NCBI GenBank assembly: GCA_017461565.1
Contig: JAFTXQ010000004.1
Location: 231,160-295,159 of the forward strand
From: Oscillospiraceae bacterium
GTDB lineage: Bacteria > Bacillota > Clostridia > Oscillospirales > Ruminococcaceae
Length of the DNA stretch: 64,000 bases
Direction of reading: 5' to 3'
Part shown: positions 25,200-34,292 of the stretch, in pieces
Numbering within the stretch: position 1 is the stretch's first letter
Layout: each line of letters begins with the position of its first letter
Notes under the pieces: model-generated
Told to the model about the DNA's origin: nothing
The model's input: the letters and a program-made list of their open reading frames with translations, nothing else
Databases searched by the model: none
Program-made: the position numbers and the translations under genes

Positions 25200-25209
25200 A
25201 GGTAAACGA

Positions 25210-25608
25210 ATGCAGATCACTGATACAATCGCAGATATGCTTACGAGAATCCGTAACGCTAACGCTGCGAAGCACGCCTCTGTTGACATCCCCGCTTCCA
25301 ACATGAAGAAGCAGATCGCTCAGATACTGTTGGACGAAGGTTACATCAAGAACTTCAAGGTTATTGATGATAACAAGCAGGGTATCATCAGAGTAACACT
25401 CAAGTACACAGACAACAAGGCTCAGGTTATCACAGGTCTTCGCCGTGTATCCAAGCCCGGTCTGAGAATTTATTCTAACTGCAAGGACATGCCCAAGGTT
25501 ATGAAGGGTCTCGGTATCGCTATCGTATCCACTTCCAAGGGCATCATGACCGACAAGAAGGCTCGTGAGCTGAATGTCGGCGGCGAAGTTCTTGCGTTCA
25601 TCTGGTAA
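25210..25608 (+). CDS. rpsH: 30S ribosomal protein S8
   Basis: A 132-residue protein starting [18 protein letters not shown] and ending with the RNA-binding [20 protein letters not shown] and [10 protein letters not shown]8 binds 16S helix 21 and is the translational repressor of the spc operon in E. coli. TAGGAGG upstream. Confidence 0.98.
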   Translation: MQITDTIADMLTRIRNANAAKHASVDIPASNMKKQIAQILLDEGYIKNFKVIDDNKQGIIRVTLKYTDNKAQVITGLRRVSKPGLRIYSNCKDMPKVMKGLGIAIVSTSKGIMTDKKARELNVGGEVLAFIW

Positions 25609-25621
25609 GGAGGAAAGTAAC

Positions 25622-26167
25622 ATGTCTAGAATTGGTAATAAGCCTGTTGCTATCCCCGCAGGTGTAGAAGTTAAGATCGACGGTTCTGTAGTAACAGTAA
25701 AGGGCCCTAAGGGCACACTCTCCAAGGAGTTCAACAGCCGCATGGCTATTTCTCAGGAAGGCGCAGAGATCATTGTTAAGCGCCCCAACGACGAGAACGT
25801 TAACAAGTCCCTCCACGGACTTACAAGAACACTCATCAACAACATGATCGTTGGTGTTACAGAGGGCTACGCTAAGGAGCTCGATGTAAACGGTGTAGGT
25901 TACAGAGTTCAGAAGAGCGGCAAGGAAGTCGTTATGAACCTTGGTTTCTCCCACAACGTAGTAGTTTCCGATACAGACGATATCACACTGGAGGTTCCTT
26001 CCCCCAATAAGATCATCGTTAAGGGTATCGATAAGCAGAAGGTTGGCCAGATGGCTTCCGAGATCAGAGGTAAGCGTCCCCCCGAGCCTTATAAGGGCAA
26101 GGGCATTAAGTATGCCAACGAAGTTATCCGCCGCAAGGAAGGTAAAGCCGGCAAGGGTAAGAAGTAA
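25622..26167 (+). CDS. rplF: 50S ribosomal protein L6
   Basis: A 181-residue protein, MSRIGNKPVAIPAGVEVKID, ending with the conserved KRPPEPYKGKGIKYANE. The ATG at 25622 is used because AAGGAGG lies just upstream; an earlier in-frame start would begin inside rpsH. L6 helps form the factor-binding site. Confidence 0.98.
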   Translation: MSRIGNKPVAIPAGVEVKIDGSVVTVKGPKGTLSKEFNSRMAISQEGAEIIVKRPNDENVNKSLHGLTRTLINNMIVGVTEGYAKELDVNGVGYRVQKSGKEVVMNLGFSHNVVVSDTDDITLEVPSPNKIIVKGIDKQKVGQMASEIRGKRPPEPYKGKGIKYANEVIRRKEGKAGKGKK

Positions 26168-26194
26168 TTCCCAGAATGAAAGGACTGAAAATAA

Positions 26195-26554
26195 ATGGTT
26201 AAAATCATCGATAAAAACAAGAGCAGACTTCGCCGTCATAAGCGTGTCCGCGCTAAGATCAATGGTACTGCAGAGTGCCCGCGTCTTAATGTTTTCCGTT
26301 CTTCACAGCACATTTACGCTCAGATCATTGACGACGTAAAGGGTGTTACACTCGCTGCTGCTTCCTCTACCGAGAAGGGTTTTGAGGGCTTCGGCGGTAA
26401 CGTAGAGGCTGCTAAGAAGGTAGGCCTGATGATTGCTGAGAAGGCAAAGGCAGCAGGCATCACCGATGTCGTTTTCGACAGAGGCGGCTATGTGTACCAC
26501 GGCAGAGTTGCTGCTCTGGCCGAGGGCGCTAGAGAAGGCGGACTTAATTTCTAA
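26195..26554 (+). CDS. rplR: 50S ribosomal protein L18
   Basis: A 119-residue protein with [18 protein letters not shown] and the C-terminal [20 protein letters not shown] typical of L18, which carries 5S rRNA to the 50S subunit with L5. Confidence 0.98.
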   Translation: MVKIIDKNKSRLRRHKRVRAKINGTAECPRLNVFRSSQHIYAQIIDDVKGVTLAAASSTEKGFEGFGGNVEAAKKVGLMIAEKAKAAGITDVVFDRGGYVYHGRVAALAEGAREGGLNF

Positions 26555-26571
26555 TAAGGAGGGACACAAAC

Positions 26572-27069
26572 TTGGCACTTTTAGATGCAAACAATTATGA
26601 GCTTGCCGAAAAGGTAGTTGCTATAAACCGTGTTTCCAAGACCGTTAAGGGCGGACGTGTTATGAAGTTCTCCGCACTGGTTGTTGTCGGCGACGGCAAT
26701 GGCGTAGTAGGTTTTGGCATGGGTAAATCAAACGAAGTTCCCGACGCTATCCGCAAGGGTATTGAGGACGCAAAGAAGAATCTTCACAAGATCGCTCTCA
26801 AGGGAACAACAATTCCTCACGAGGTTACAGGTAAATTCGGTGCTGGCGCAGTTCTGATGCGTCCCGCTCCCGAGGGTACCGGTGTTATCGCAGGCGGCCC
26901 CGTTCGTGCAGTCATCGAGATGGCTGGTATCAAGAACATCCGTACAAAGTCCCTGCGTTCCAACAACCCCTGCAACGTTGTTCGTGCAACAATGGAAGGT
27001 CTGACCTCCCTCAGAACAGCTGAAGAAGTTGCTGCTCTCAGAGGCAAGACCGTTAAGGAAATCTTATAA
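26572..27069 (+). CDS. rpsE: 30S ribosomal protein S5 (TTG start)
   Basis: A 165-residue protein with [39 protein letters not shown] and [21 protein letters not shown]5 secures decoding accuracy and mRNA unwinding at the entry channel. The start is TTG, with AAGGAGGG upstream and no in-frame ATG at the right place; use of a rare start for a ribosomal protein is notable. Confidence 0.97.
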   Translation: MALLDANNYELAEKVVAINRVSKTVKGGRVMKFSALVVVGDGNGVVGFGMGKSNEVPDAIRKGIEDAKKNLHKIALKGTTIPHEVTGKFGAGAVLMRPAPEGTGVIAGGPVRAVIEMAGIKNIRTKSLRSNNPCNVVRATMEGLTSLRTAEEVAALRGKTVKEIL

Positions 27070-27092
27070 GCAGAACGAAAGGAAGTATTACA

Positions 27093-27269
27093 ATGGCTCT
27101 TAAAATCACACTTGTACGCTCGCTCAACAGCTGCAAGAAGAATCAGATTGCCACTGCGTATTCCCTCGGTCTGCGCAAGGTAAACTCTGTAACAACACAG
27201 CCCGATAATGCGGCTACAAAAGGTAAAATCAAGACTATCGCTCACCTTGTAAAGGTTGAAGAGGTTTGA
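27093..27269 (+). CDS. rpmD: 50S ribosomal protein L30
   Basis: A 58-residue protein, MALKITLVRSLNSCKKNQI, with the family motif TAYSLGLRKVNSV and TIAHLVKVEEV at the end. GAAAGGAAG lies upstream. Its place between rpsE and rplO is the conserved one. Confidence 0.97.
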   Translation: MALKITLVRSLNSCKKNQIATAYSLGLRKVNSVTTQPDNAATKGKIKTIAHLVKVEEV

Positions 27270-27315
27270 TTAAACGGATTAACACTTATTTCAAATTACT
27301 AGGGGGTGCAAAGTA

Positions 27316-27759
27316 ATGAAGCTTTACGAATTACAGCCCGCAGCAGGTTCTGTAAAGGACGTTAAGCGTATCGGTCGTGGCCACGGCTCCGGCAGCGGTA
27401 AGACAGCCGGCAAGGGTCACAAGGGTCAGAAGGCACGTTCCGGCGGCTCTATCAGACCCGGTTTTGAAGGCGGTCAGATGCCTCTGCAGAGAAGAATGCC
27501 CAAGAGAGGCTTCAACAATATCTTCGCTACAGAATATGTAACAGTTAACGTTTCTGCTCTTGAGGAGCGTTTCGAGGCTGGTGCAACAGTTGATGCTGAA
27601 GCTCTGAAGGCTTGCGGCCTTATCAAGGACGCAAAGGACGGCATCAAGATCCTCGGCAACGGCGAGCTTACAAAGAGCCTTACAGTTAAGGCTGCTAAGT
27701 TCACTGGTGCTGCTCAGGAAAAAATTGAAAAGGCAGGCGGAAAGGCAGAGGTGATCTAA
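27316..27759 (+). CDS. rplO: 50S ribosomal protein L15
   Basis: A 147-residue protein with the Gly/Lys-rich N terminus [20 protein letters not shown] and [19 protein letters not shown]15 is a late 50S assembly protein. AGGGGGTG precedes the ATG; the stop overlaps the secY start (TAATG). Confidence 0.98.
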   Translation: MKLYELQPAAGSVKDVKRIGRGHGSGSGKTAGKGHKGQKARSGGSIRPGFEGGQMPLQRRMPKRGFNNIFATEYVTVNVSALEERFEAGATVDAEALKACGLIKDAKDGIKILGNGELTKSLTVKAAKFTGAAQEKIEKAGGKAEVI

Positions 27760-29093
27760 TGTTTCAAGTCTTCCGTAATGCGTGGGTTGACACGCAGCTG
27801 CGCAAAAAGATTTTGTACACACTTTTTATCATCATTCTTTTCCGTTTAGGTTCCAGCATTTTCGTACCTTTCATCGACAGCGCTGCTGTCGGTGAGATGG
27901 TTAAGGGTGTTTCCCTTCTCAACTATCTGGATGTTATGACAGGTGGTTCGCTCGGCAAGGGCACACTGCTTGCAATGTCGATCACGCCTTACATCAATGC
28001 GTCGATCATCATCCAGCTTCTGACTGTCGCTATCCCTCCCCTGGAGAGACTCTCCAAGGAAGGCGATGTGGGCAGAAAGAAGATCAACATGATAACGAAA
28101 TTCACTTCACTTGGTATTGCGCTGTTCCAGGCTATTGCGTTCTATCTGACGCTTTCCAACAGTGATACCAACGGTGACGGCACAGGCGACCCTGTGCTGA
28201 AGTACTGTGCGGCTAATAGATCCGACCAGTTCTCTATTATCCTTTCAGCCATCGTTATCGTAGCTTGCTTCGTTGCAGGTGCTTCGCTGATCATCTGGCT
28301 CGGCGATCGCATCAACGAGAAGGGTCTCGGAAATGGTATTTCCATGATCCTGTTTGCAGGTATCATCTCCAACGTTCCCAGCGTAATTGACTATTTTGTC
28401 AAGCTCTGTGCTTCCGATATGTCCAACATCATCTGGGTACTGCTTACAATAATTCTCTTCCTTGCGCTGATCTGGTTCGTTATCCTTATGACAAATGCAG
28501 AGCGCAGAATTCCCGTTCAGTACGCTAAGCGTGTTGTCGGCAGAAAGATGTACGGCGGTCAGTCCACTCACATCCCGATAAAGGTTGCGATGGCAGGCGT
28601 TATGCCCATCATCTTTGCGATGTCCCTGCTCAGCCTTCCCCAGACCATCTGCTATTTCTTCGGTATCACCGGAAACGGCACTACTTTCTGGGACGGCTTC
28701 GTAAGATTCTTCAGCCCGAACAGCATTGTATATGCAATCATTTACTTCGTGCTGATCATCGCATTTAACTATTTCTATGTATCCATTCAGTACAATCCCG
28801 TTGAGATCGCAAATAACCTGAAGAAAAACAACGGTGCTATCCCCGGTTACAGACCCGGCAAGCCCACTTCCGATTTTATTTACAACTCTCTCAACAAGAT
28901 CACACTGATCGGTGCGATATTCCTCGGAATCATCGCAGTATTCCCCATCATCCTTTCTCTGTGCGTTCCCGCACTCAACGGTATCAGCCTTGGTGGTACA
29001 ACACTGCTGATCATTGTAAGCGTTGCGCTTGAGACTGTACGTTCTCTTGAGAGCCAGATGATGATGCGTCACCACAAGGGCTTCCTTGAATGA
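27759..29093 (+). CDS. secY: Protein translocase subunit SecY
   Basis: A 444-residue polytopic membrane protein with ten predicted helices, the pore of the Sec system. Conserved parts include LNYLDVMTGGSLGKGTLLAM (plug and TM2), ITPYINASIIIQLLTVAIP, and the cytoplasmic loops that bind SecA and ribosomes (RRIPVQYAKRVVGRKMYGGQ; GAIPGYRPGKPT). Translationally coupled to rplO. Confidence 0.98.
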   Translation: MFQVFRNAWVDTQLRKKILYTLFIIILFRLGSSIFVPFIDSAAVGEMVKGVSLLNYLDVMTGGSLGKGTLLAMSITPYINASIIIQLLTVAIPPLERLSKEGDVGRKKINMITKFTSLGIALFQAIAFYLTLSNSDTNGDGTGDPVLKYCAANRSDQFSIILSAIVIVACFVAGASLIIWLGDRINEKGLGNGISMILFAGIISNVPSVIDYFVKLCASDMSNIIWVLLTIILFLALIWFVILMTNAERRIPVQYAKRVVGRKMYGGQSTHIPIKVAMAGVMPIIFAMSLLSLPQTICYFFGITGNGTTFWDGFVRFFSPNSIVYAIIYFVLIIAFNYFYVSIQYNPVEIANNLKKNNGAIPGYRPGKPTSDFIYNSLNKITLIGAIFLGIIAVFPIILSLCVPALNGISLGGTTLLIIVSVALETVRSLESQMMMRHHKGFLE

Positions 29094-29126
29094 TCCTGAA
29101 AGACAATTTTTGAATAGGAGAATATT

Positions 29127-29759
29127 ATGAATCTGATTTTTTTAGGTGCTCCCGGTGCGGGTAAAGGTACTCAGGCAGAGGTTGTCTGCAACGAGCTTAA
29201 CATCCCCGCCATCTCTACCGGCAATATGCTCCGTGAGGCAGTAAAGAACGGCACACCTGCCGGTCTTGCAGCTAAGGAGTGCATGGACAAGGGTGACCTT
29301 GTTCCCGATGAGATCGTGATCGGTATCCTCAAGGACAGAATTGCTCAGGACGACGCAAAGAACGGCTTTATCCTCGACGGCTTCCCCAGAACTGTTTCCC
29401 AGGCTGAGGCGCTTGAGAAGATGGGTGTTCAGATCGACAAGGTTGTTGAGATCCACGTTGCTGACGAGAAGATCACTTCCAGAATGTCCGGCAGACGTGT
29501 TTGCGAGGGCTGCGGTAACTCTTATCATATCGAGTACAAGCCCACAAAGGTTGAAGGCATCTGCGACGCTTGCGGCGCAAAGGTAGTTCAGAGAGTGGAC
29601 GACAAGCCCGAGACAGTTCTCAGCCGTCTTGCAACTTATCACGAAAAGACAGCTCCCCTCAAGGATTTCTATGCTTCCAAGGGTAAGCTGGTTACAGTTG
29701 AAGGTCAGGAAGAGATCGCTGATACTTCCAGACTGACTCTCGCAGCTGTTAAGGGTTAA
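29127..29759 (+). CDS. adk: Adenylate kinase, zinc-lid type
   Basis: A 210-residue enzyme making two ADP from ATP and AMP. The P-loop is GAPGAGKGT (7-15) and the AMP site includes STGNMLR and GFPRT. The LID domain has four cysteines (CEGC and CDAC) that bind structural zinc, as in many Gram-positives. Its place between secY and map is conserved in Firmicutes. Confidence 0.98.
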   Translation: MNLIFLGAPGAGKGTQAEVVCNELNIPAISTGNMLREAVKNGTPAGLAAKECMDKGDLVPDEIVIGILKDRIAQDDAKNGFILDGFPRTVSQAEALEKMGVQIDKVVEIHVADEKITSRMSGRRVCEGCGNSYHIEYKPTKVEGICDACGAKVVQRVDDKPETVLSRLATYHEKTAPLKDFYASKGKLVTVEGQEEIADTSRLTLAAVKG

Positions 29760-29780
29760 TCACCCGAAAGGCGTGGTAAG

Positions 29781-30536
29781 ATGATCCAGATCAAAAATCC
29801 AACTGAACTGAAAATGATGCTTATGGCAGGCGAACTTGCTGCGCAGGCTCTCGAGCTTGCAGGCAAGAATGCCGTGCCCGGCATTTCCACATGGGAGCTT
29901 GACAGGATCGTAGCCGATTACATCAAGTCCCACGGCGGAAGCTGCCCCTGTAAGGGCTACGGCGGCTTTCCCGCAAACAACTGCTTTTCGGTAAACGAGG
30001 AGCTTATCCATGGAATAGCTTCCAAGAATAAGATCCTTAAAGAGGGCGACATAATTTCCTGCGATATCGTTGCGGAGCTTAACGGCTTCATGGGCGATAA
30101 CACCAAGACTTTCAAGATCGGAAAGGTCTCTGACGAGGCTGAAAGGCTTATGAAAGCAACTGAAGAAGCTCTTTATAAGGGCATCGAACAGGCGGTGGCA
30201 GGTAACAGGGTCGGAGATATCTCCAATGCTATCCAGCAGCACGTTGAGTCCTACGGATATGCGGTAGTTCGCAAGTTCATAGGTCACGGCGTCGGCAGGG
30301 ATATGCATGAGGATCCTGAGGTTCCGAATTTCGGAAAGCCCGGCAGAGGTCCCAGACTTACACCCGGTATGACGATCGCAATAGAGCCGATGGTCAACAC
30401 CAACTTCCCCGAGGTGAACATCCTTGGAGATAAGTGGACGGTCGTAACTACTGACGGAAGCCTCAGCTGTCATTTCGAGCATACCGTAGCCATCACGAAT
30501 GGTGAGGCGCTCATCCTGACATTACCGGAGCACTGA
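29781..30536 (+). CDS. map: Methionine aminopeptidase, type I
   Basis: A 251-residue metalloprotease removing N-terminal Met from new proteins. The two-metal ligands are recognisable in SCDIVAELNGFMGDNTKTF, GHGVGRDMHEDPEVPNFG, IAIEPMVN and CHFEHTVAIT. No zinc-finger N-terminal extension (type Ia). The KOW gene begins two bases after its stop. Confidence 0.97.
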   Translation: MIQIKNPTELKMMLMAGELAAQALELAGKNAVPGISTWELDRIVADYIKSHGGSCPCKGYGGFPANNCFSVNEELIHGIASKNKILKEGDIISCDIVAELNGFMGDNTKTFKIGKVSDEAERLMKATEEALYKGIEQAVAGNRVGDISNAIQQHVESYGYAVVRKFIGHGVGRDMHEDPEVPNFGKPGRGPRLTPGMTIAIEPMVNTNFPEVNILGDKWTVVTTDGSLSCHFEHTVAITNGEALILTLPEH

Positions 30537-30537
30537 T

Positions 30538-30807
30538 ATGGAATTTGTTTCAGGCATGGTTGTTATAAGCTCCGCGGGGCACGATTGCGGACGGTGGTTC
30601 GCAGTGACAGGAGCTGACGGGCGATATGTTTATATCGCTGATGGTAAAGAGCGAAAGCTCGCTTCCCCGAAACGCAAAAACCCAAAACACATCTGTAAGA
30701 CCGGATTGACGGTGGATGTCACCGCCATGACGGATAAAGGGCTTCGCCGCGCATTGAATGCGCTGTGCAAGCAAAGCATCGCCGAGGAGAGTGAAAAGCT
30801 TGTCTAA
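30538..30807 (+). CDS. KOW domain RNA-binding protein (L14e/L6e-like)
   Basis: An 89-residue protein with a KOW-type beta barrel near the N terminus ([20 protein letters not shown]) followed by a basic segment [11 protein letters not shown]. Small KOW proteins of this kind sit between map and infA in many Clostridia, and a ribosome-associated role is presumed from that position. The gene starts immediately after map and its 3' end overlaps infA by eight bases. Confidence 0.85.
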   Translation: MEFVSGMVVISSAGHDCGRWFAVTGADGRYVYIADGKERKLASPKRKNPKHICKTGLTVDVTAMTDKGLRRALNALCKQSIAEESEKLV

Positions 30808-31018
30808 AGAAGATGTATTGGAAGTTGAAGGCGTAATTCTTGAGGCTCTTCCGAACGCACAGTTCAAAGTTGAGCTTTCAAACGGTCACAAGATCCTGGC
30901 CCACATCAGCGGCAAGCTGAGAATGAACTTCATTCGAATCCTGCCCGGTGACAAAGTGACCGTTGAAATGTCGCCCTACGACCTCACTAAAGGCAGAATC
31001 ACATGGCGTGCCAAGTGA
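30800..31018 (+). CDS. infA: Translation initiation factor IF-1 (TTG start)
   Basis: A 72-residue OB-fold protein, exactly the family length when started at the TTG at 30800 (Met-Ser-Lys-Glu-Asp-Val). GAGGAG lies about ten bases upstream inside the KOW gene. Core motifs are [40 protein letters not shown] and YDLTKGRI. It blocks the A site during initiation. Confidence 0.96.
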   Translation: MSKEDVLEVEGVILEALPNAQFKVELSNGHKILAHISGKLRMNFIRILPGDKVTVEMSPYDLTKGRITWRAK

Positions 31019-31058
31019 TTGCGGCAAAGTAAACAAACCTATAAGGAGGGTTATTTAA

Positions 31059-31172
31059 ATGAAAGTAAGACCTTCAGTAAAGCCCATTTGCGATAAGTGC
31101 AAGGTTATCAAGCGCAAGGGCAAAGTTATGGTTATTTGTGTTGAACCTAAACACAAGCAGAGACAGGGCTAA
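31059..31172 (+). CDS. rpmJ: 50S ribosomal protein L36, zinc form
   Basis: A 37-residue protein, [20 protein letters not shown], with the three Cys and one His (Cys11, Cys14, Cys27, His32) of the zinc-binding form. AAGGAGGG precedes the ATG. Position between infA and rpsM is conserved. Confidence 0.97.
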   Translation: MKVRPSVKPICDKCKVIKRKGKVMVICVEPKHKQRQG

Positions 31173-31206
31173 TATAGCCTGATCCCAACTAAGAGGAGGA
31201 AAAACT

Positions 31207-31575
31207 ATGGCAAGAATTGCTGGTGTAGACCTGCCCAAGGAAAAGCGTGTAGAGATCGGTCTTACCTATGTCTACGGCATCGGCAGAAAGTCTGCAAATG
31301 ATATTCTGGCTAAGGCCGGCGTAAATCCCGATACACGTGTTAAGGACCTCACCGACGACGAAGAGAACAGAATTCGTGAGGTTATCGACCACGGCTACCT
31401 CGTAGAGGGCGACCTCAGAAGAACCGTTGCTCTCAACATCAAGCGTCTGGTTGAAATCAACTGCTACCGCGGAACACGTCATCGCAAGGGTCTTCCCTGC
31501 CGTGGTCAGCGTACAAAGACCAACGCAAGAACTCGCAAGGGTCCCAAGAAGACTATTGCTAACAAGAAGAAGTAA
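31207..31575 (+). CDS. rpsM: 30S ribosomal protein S13
   Basis: A 122-residue protein, [20 protein letters not shown], with [20 protein letters not shown] and a basic tail that reaches the P-site tRNA. GAGGAGG upstream. Confidence 0.98.
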   Translation: MARIAGVDLPKEKRVEIGLTYVYGIGRKSANDILAKAGVNPDTRVKDLTDDEENRIREVIDHGYLVEGDLRRTVALNIKRLVEINCYRGTRHRKGLPCRGQRTKTNARTRKGPKKTIANKKK

Positions 31576-31599
31576 TCACACGAGAAAGGTGGTATTTTA

Positions 31600-31995
31600 A
31601 TGGCAACTAAGGGCAAGCAGGTTATCCGCAGACGCCGTGAGCGCAAGAACATCGAAAACGGTGCTGCTCATATCCAGTCCACATTTAATAACACAATCGT
31701 GACCATCACAGACCTTCAGGGCAACGCCCTCTCCTGGGCAAGCGCAGGCGGACTTGGCTTCAGAGGCTCCAGAAAGTCCACTCCCTTCGCAGCTCAGACT
31801 GCAGCTGACGTTGCTGCAAAGGCAGCTATGGAACACGGTCTCAAGACTGTTGAAGTATTCGTAAAGGGCCCCGGCGCTGGTCGTGAGGCTGCTATCAGAG
31901 CACTTCAGGCAGCTGGTCTTGAGGTTAAGCTCATCAAGGACGTTACACCCATCCCCCACAACGGATGCCGTCCCCCCAAGAGAAGACGTGTATAA
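31600..31995 (+). CDS. rpsK: 30S ribosomal protein S11
   Basis: A 131-residue protein with [20 protein letters not shown], the conserved [19 protein letters not shown] and a C terminus [17 protein letters not shown]. It shapes the 30S platform near the E site. Followed by an 84-base structured gap. Confidence 0.98.
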   Translation: MATKGKQVIRRRRERKNIENGAAHIQSTFNNTIVTITDLQGNALSWASAGGLGFRGSRKSTPFAAQTAADVAAKAAMEHGLKTVEVFVKGPGAGREAAIRALQAAGLEVKLIKDVTPIPHNGCRPPKRRRV

Positions 31996-32006
31996 CAGAT
32001 CTGAAT

Positions 32007-32048
32007 CCGAGCTATTCGTTTACTCGGCGTCGGCAGCTTGAGTGCCGA
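32007..32048 (+). promoter_or_regulatory. Two hairpins upstream of rpsD
   Basis: CCGAG/CTCGG (32007-32011 with 32023-32027) is followed at once by TCGGCA/TGCCGA (32030-32035 with 32043-32048). They end 31 bases before the rpsD start and lack T tails. S4 is an RNA-binding repressor in both E. coli and Bacillus, so an S4 site is possible. Confidence 0.5.
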
Positions 32049-32079
32049 TATTACTATTAAATAACGGAGGAAATTTACA

Positions 32080-32676
32080 ATGGCAGTTAATCGTGATCCG
32101 ATTTTAAAGAGATGCAGAGCGCTGGACCTCAGCCCCGCAGTTCTCGGTTATGACAAGAAGTCCAACAGAAACCCCGGTGGTAACAGAAGAAAGAAGGAGT
32201 CCGAGTACGGCATGCAGCTGAAGGAAAAGCAGAAGCTGAAGTTCGTATACGGCGTTTCCGAGAAGCAGTTCTACCACTACTATGAGCTGGCTACAAAGAT
32301 GGAAGGCATCGCCGGTGAGAACCTCATCAAGCTGCTTGAGTCCCGTCTTGACAACGTAGCTTTCAGAATGGGTCTTGCATGCACTCGTCGTGAGGCCAGA
32401 CAGCTGGTTTCCCACGGTCATTTCTGTGTGAACGGTAAGAGAGTTGACATCCCTTCCTACAGAATCAAGGTTGGCGACGTTATCTCCCTTAAGGAAACAA
32501 GCAAGAAGAGCAAGAAGTTTGAGCAGGTTGCTGAAGTTGCAGGCGGCAGAATCACTCCCCTGTGGCTGGAAGTTAACAAGGAAGCTTGCACAGCTAAGGT
32601 ACTCCGTGCATTCCAGCGTGAGGAACTCGATTTCGAGATCGCTGAGCACTTAATTATCGAGTTGTATTCTAAATAA
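32080..32676 (+). CDS. rpsD: 30S ribosomal protein S4
   Basis: A 198-residue protein with a C-terminal S4 RNA-binding domain (ESRLDNVAFRMGLACTRREA, LVSHGHFCVNGKRVDIPSY). It is a primary 16S-binding protein and a known autoregulator in other bacteria. The N terminus lacks the zinc cysteines of some homologues. GGAGG upstream. Confidence 0.98.
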   Translation: MAVNRDPILKRCRALDLSPAVLGYDKKSNRNPGGNRRKKESEYGMQLKEKQKLKFVYGVSEKQFYHYYELATKMEGIAGENLIKLLESRLDNVAFRMGLACTRREARQLVSHGHFCVNGKRVDIPSYRIKVGDVISLKETSKKSKKFEQVAEVAGGRITPLWLEVNKEACTAKVLRAFQREELDFEIAEHLIIELYSK

Positions 32677-32752
32677 TAGCCACTTGGCATACAGATGTTT
32701 AGTGCAGTTATTTTTAATTCATGATCTGCTCCCGCTGTTTAGATCCTGCGGA

Positions 32753-32782
32753 CTGTGCCAATACTTAAATGTAAAGGCACAG
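32753..32782 (+). promoter_or_regulatory. Hairpin in the rpsD-rpoA gap
   Basis: CTGTGCC (32753-32759) pairs perfectly with GGCACAG (32776-32782), loop of 16. It sits in a 189-base gap without genes or a clear promoter. No T tail follows, so it is more likely an RNA-stability or regulatory element than a terminator. Confidence 0.4.
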
Positions 32783-32865
32783 GCAGAGTGTGATTTAAAA
32801 TTAACAGCGAATACGACAATAAGCACAGGATAATTAACAGACGAGAACTTGTGGAGGGTTACCAA

Positions 32866-33825
32866 ATGCTTGAAAAAATCGAAAAGCTCAATATTGAGAC
32901 CTCGAAATTAAGGTCTGACGGAACTTATGGAATGTTCGTTTTGGAGCCGCTCCAGAGCGGATACGGAAACACCTTGGGCAACAGCCTGAGAAGGGTTTTA
33001 CTCTCCTCGTTACCGGGTGTTGCTGCTACATCCGTTAAGATCGACGGTGTTCAGCACGAATTTTCGACTATTCCCGGAGTTAAAGAAGATGTTACAGAGA
33101 TAATCCTCAACATCAAGGGACTCAGAGCCAAGATGTACGGCGAGGCTCCCAAGACTATCTATATCGAAGCTGAGGGCGAAGGCGTAGTTACCGCCGGAGA
33201 TATCAAGACCGACAGCGAGGTTGAGATCCTCGATCCCGGTATGCACATCGCTACTCTCAGTGCAGGTGCAAAGCTGTACATGGACATTACACTTGACCGT
33301 GGCAGAGGCTATGTTTCTGCTGAGCAGAACAAGGAGTATCTCCAGCCTGTTATCGGTGTTATTCCGATCGACAGTATCTATACTCCCGTTCTCAAGTGCA
33401 ATTACACAGTAGAGAACACCCGTGTTGGTCAGAGAACCGATTATGAGAAGCTCATTATCGAGATCTGGACAGACGGCACTATTTCCGCTAAGGAAGCTGT
33501 TTCCTACGCAGCAAAGATCCTCATTGAAAGACTAAAGCTGTTCGCTGAGCTCTCCGATGATTCGGAGCAGCCCGAGCTGATGGTAGAGAAGGAAGAGAAC
33601 CGCAAGGACAAGCTGCTTGAGATGACTATCGAAGAGCTTGAGCTGTCCGTTCGTTCCTTCAACTGCCTGAAGAGAGCAGGTATCAACACCGTTGACGACC
33701 TCATCAACAAGTCCCCTGAGGACATGATGAAGGTTAGAAACCTCGGTAAGAAGTCCTTTGACGAGGTCAAGGCTAAGCTCAACTCCCTTGGATTTGACTT
33801 AACACCATCTGAAGATAACAACTAA
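32866..33825 (+). CDS. rpoA: DNA-directed RNA polymerase subunit alpha
   Basis: A 319-residue protein. The N-terminal assembly domain has [20 protein letters not shown], and the C-terminal domain has [20 protein letters not shown] and [15 protein letters not shown], the helices that contact UP elements and activators. The ATG at 32866 is used because GGAGGG lies directly before it; an in-frame GTG at 32851 would overlap that site. Confidence 0.98.
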   Translation: MLEKIEKLNIETSKLRSDGTYGMFVLEPLQSGYGNTLGNSLRRVLLSSLPGVAATSVKIDGVQHEFSTIPGVKEDVTEIILNIKGLRAKMYGEAPKTIYIEAEGEGVVTAGDIKTDSEVEILDPGMHIATLSAGAKLYMDITLDRGRGYVSAEQNKEYLQPVIGVIPIDSIYTPVLKCNYTVENTRVGQRTDYEKLIIEIWTDGTISAKEAVSYAAKILIERLKLFAELSDDSEQPELMVEKEENRKDKLLEMTIEELELSVRSFNCLKRAGINTVDDLINKSPEDMMKVRNLGKKSFDEVKAKLNSLGFDLTPSEDNN

Positions 33826-33868
33826 TAGTTGGCAATAAAACCGAATTCCTATTGAAAGGAGAATAAAA

Positions 33869-34210
33869 ATGCCAGGTACAAGAAAGCTGGGCAGACCCAG
33901 CGACCACAGAAAAGCAATGCTCAGAGCCATGGTTACATTCCTGCTGGAGAACGGCAAGATCGAGACTACCGTTACACGTGCGAAGGAAGTTCGTGCGGAG
34001 GCAGAGAAGATGATCACACTCGGCAAGGCTAACACCCTGCATACAAAGCGCCAGGTTCTTTCCTATGTTACAAAGGAAGATGTAGCTAAGAAGGTATTCG
34101 ACGAGATCGCTCCTAAGTACGCAGACAAGAACGGCGGTTACACAAGAATCTACAAGATCGGTCCTCGCCGCGGCGACGCTGCTGAGATGGCTATCATTGA
34201 GCTTGTTTAA
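33869..34210 (+). CDS. rplQ: 50S ribosomal protein L17
   Basis: A 113-residue protein with [20 protein letters not shown] and the C-terminal [20 protein letters not shown], full length. It is the last gene of the cluster and is followed by a strong terminator. AAAGGAG upstream. Confidence 0.98.
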   Translation: MPGTRKLGRPSDHRKAMLRAMVTFLLENGKIETTVTRAKEVRAEAEKMITLGKANTLHTKRQVLSYVTKEDVAKKVFDEIAPKYADKNGGYTRIYKIGPRRGDAAEMAIIELV

Positions 34211-34225
34211 TTTCAGTAATAAGAG

Positions 34226-34253
34226 ATCCCTCCGAGTTTTCGGAGGGATTTTT
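34226..34253 (+). terminator. Terminator of the ribosomal cluster
   Basis: Perfect 10-bp stem ATCCCTCCGA (34226-34235) with TCGGAGGGAT (34240-34249), loop GTTT, then a T run. Confidence 0.93.
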
Positions 34254-34292
34254 GTTATATTAAATAGCTTTGTAGCGTTGAAGGCTGACCTG

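Noticed and set aside
28245-29075. 276-codon antisense frame in secY
   Set aside because: Codon-bias artefact of the strongly biased sense gene; SecY is unmistakable on the plus strand.
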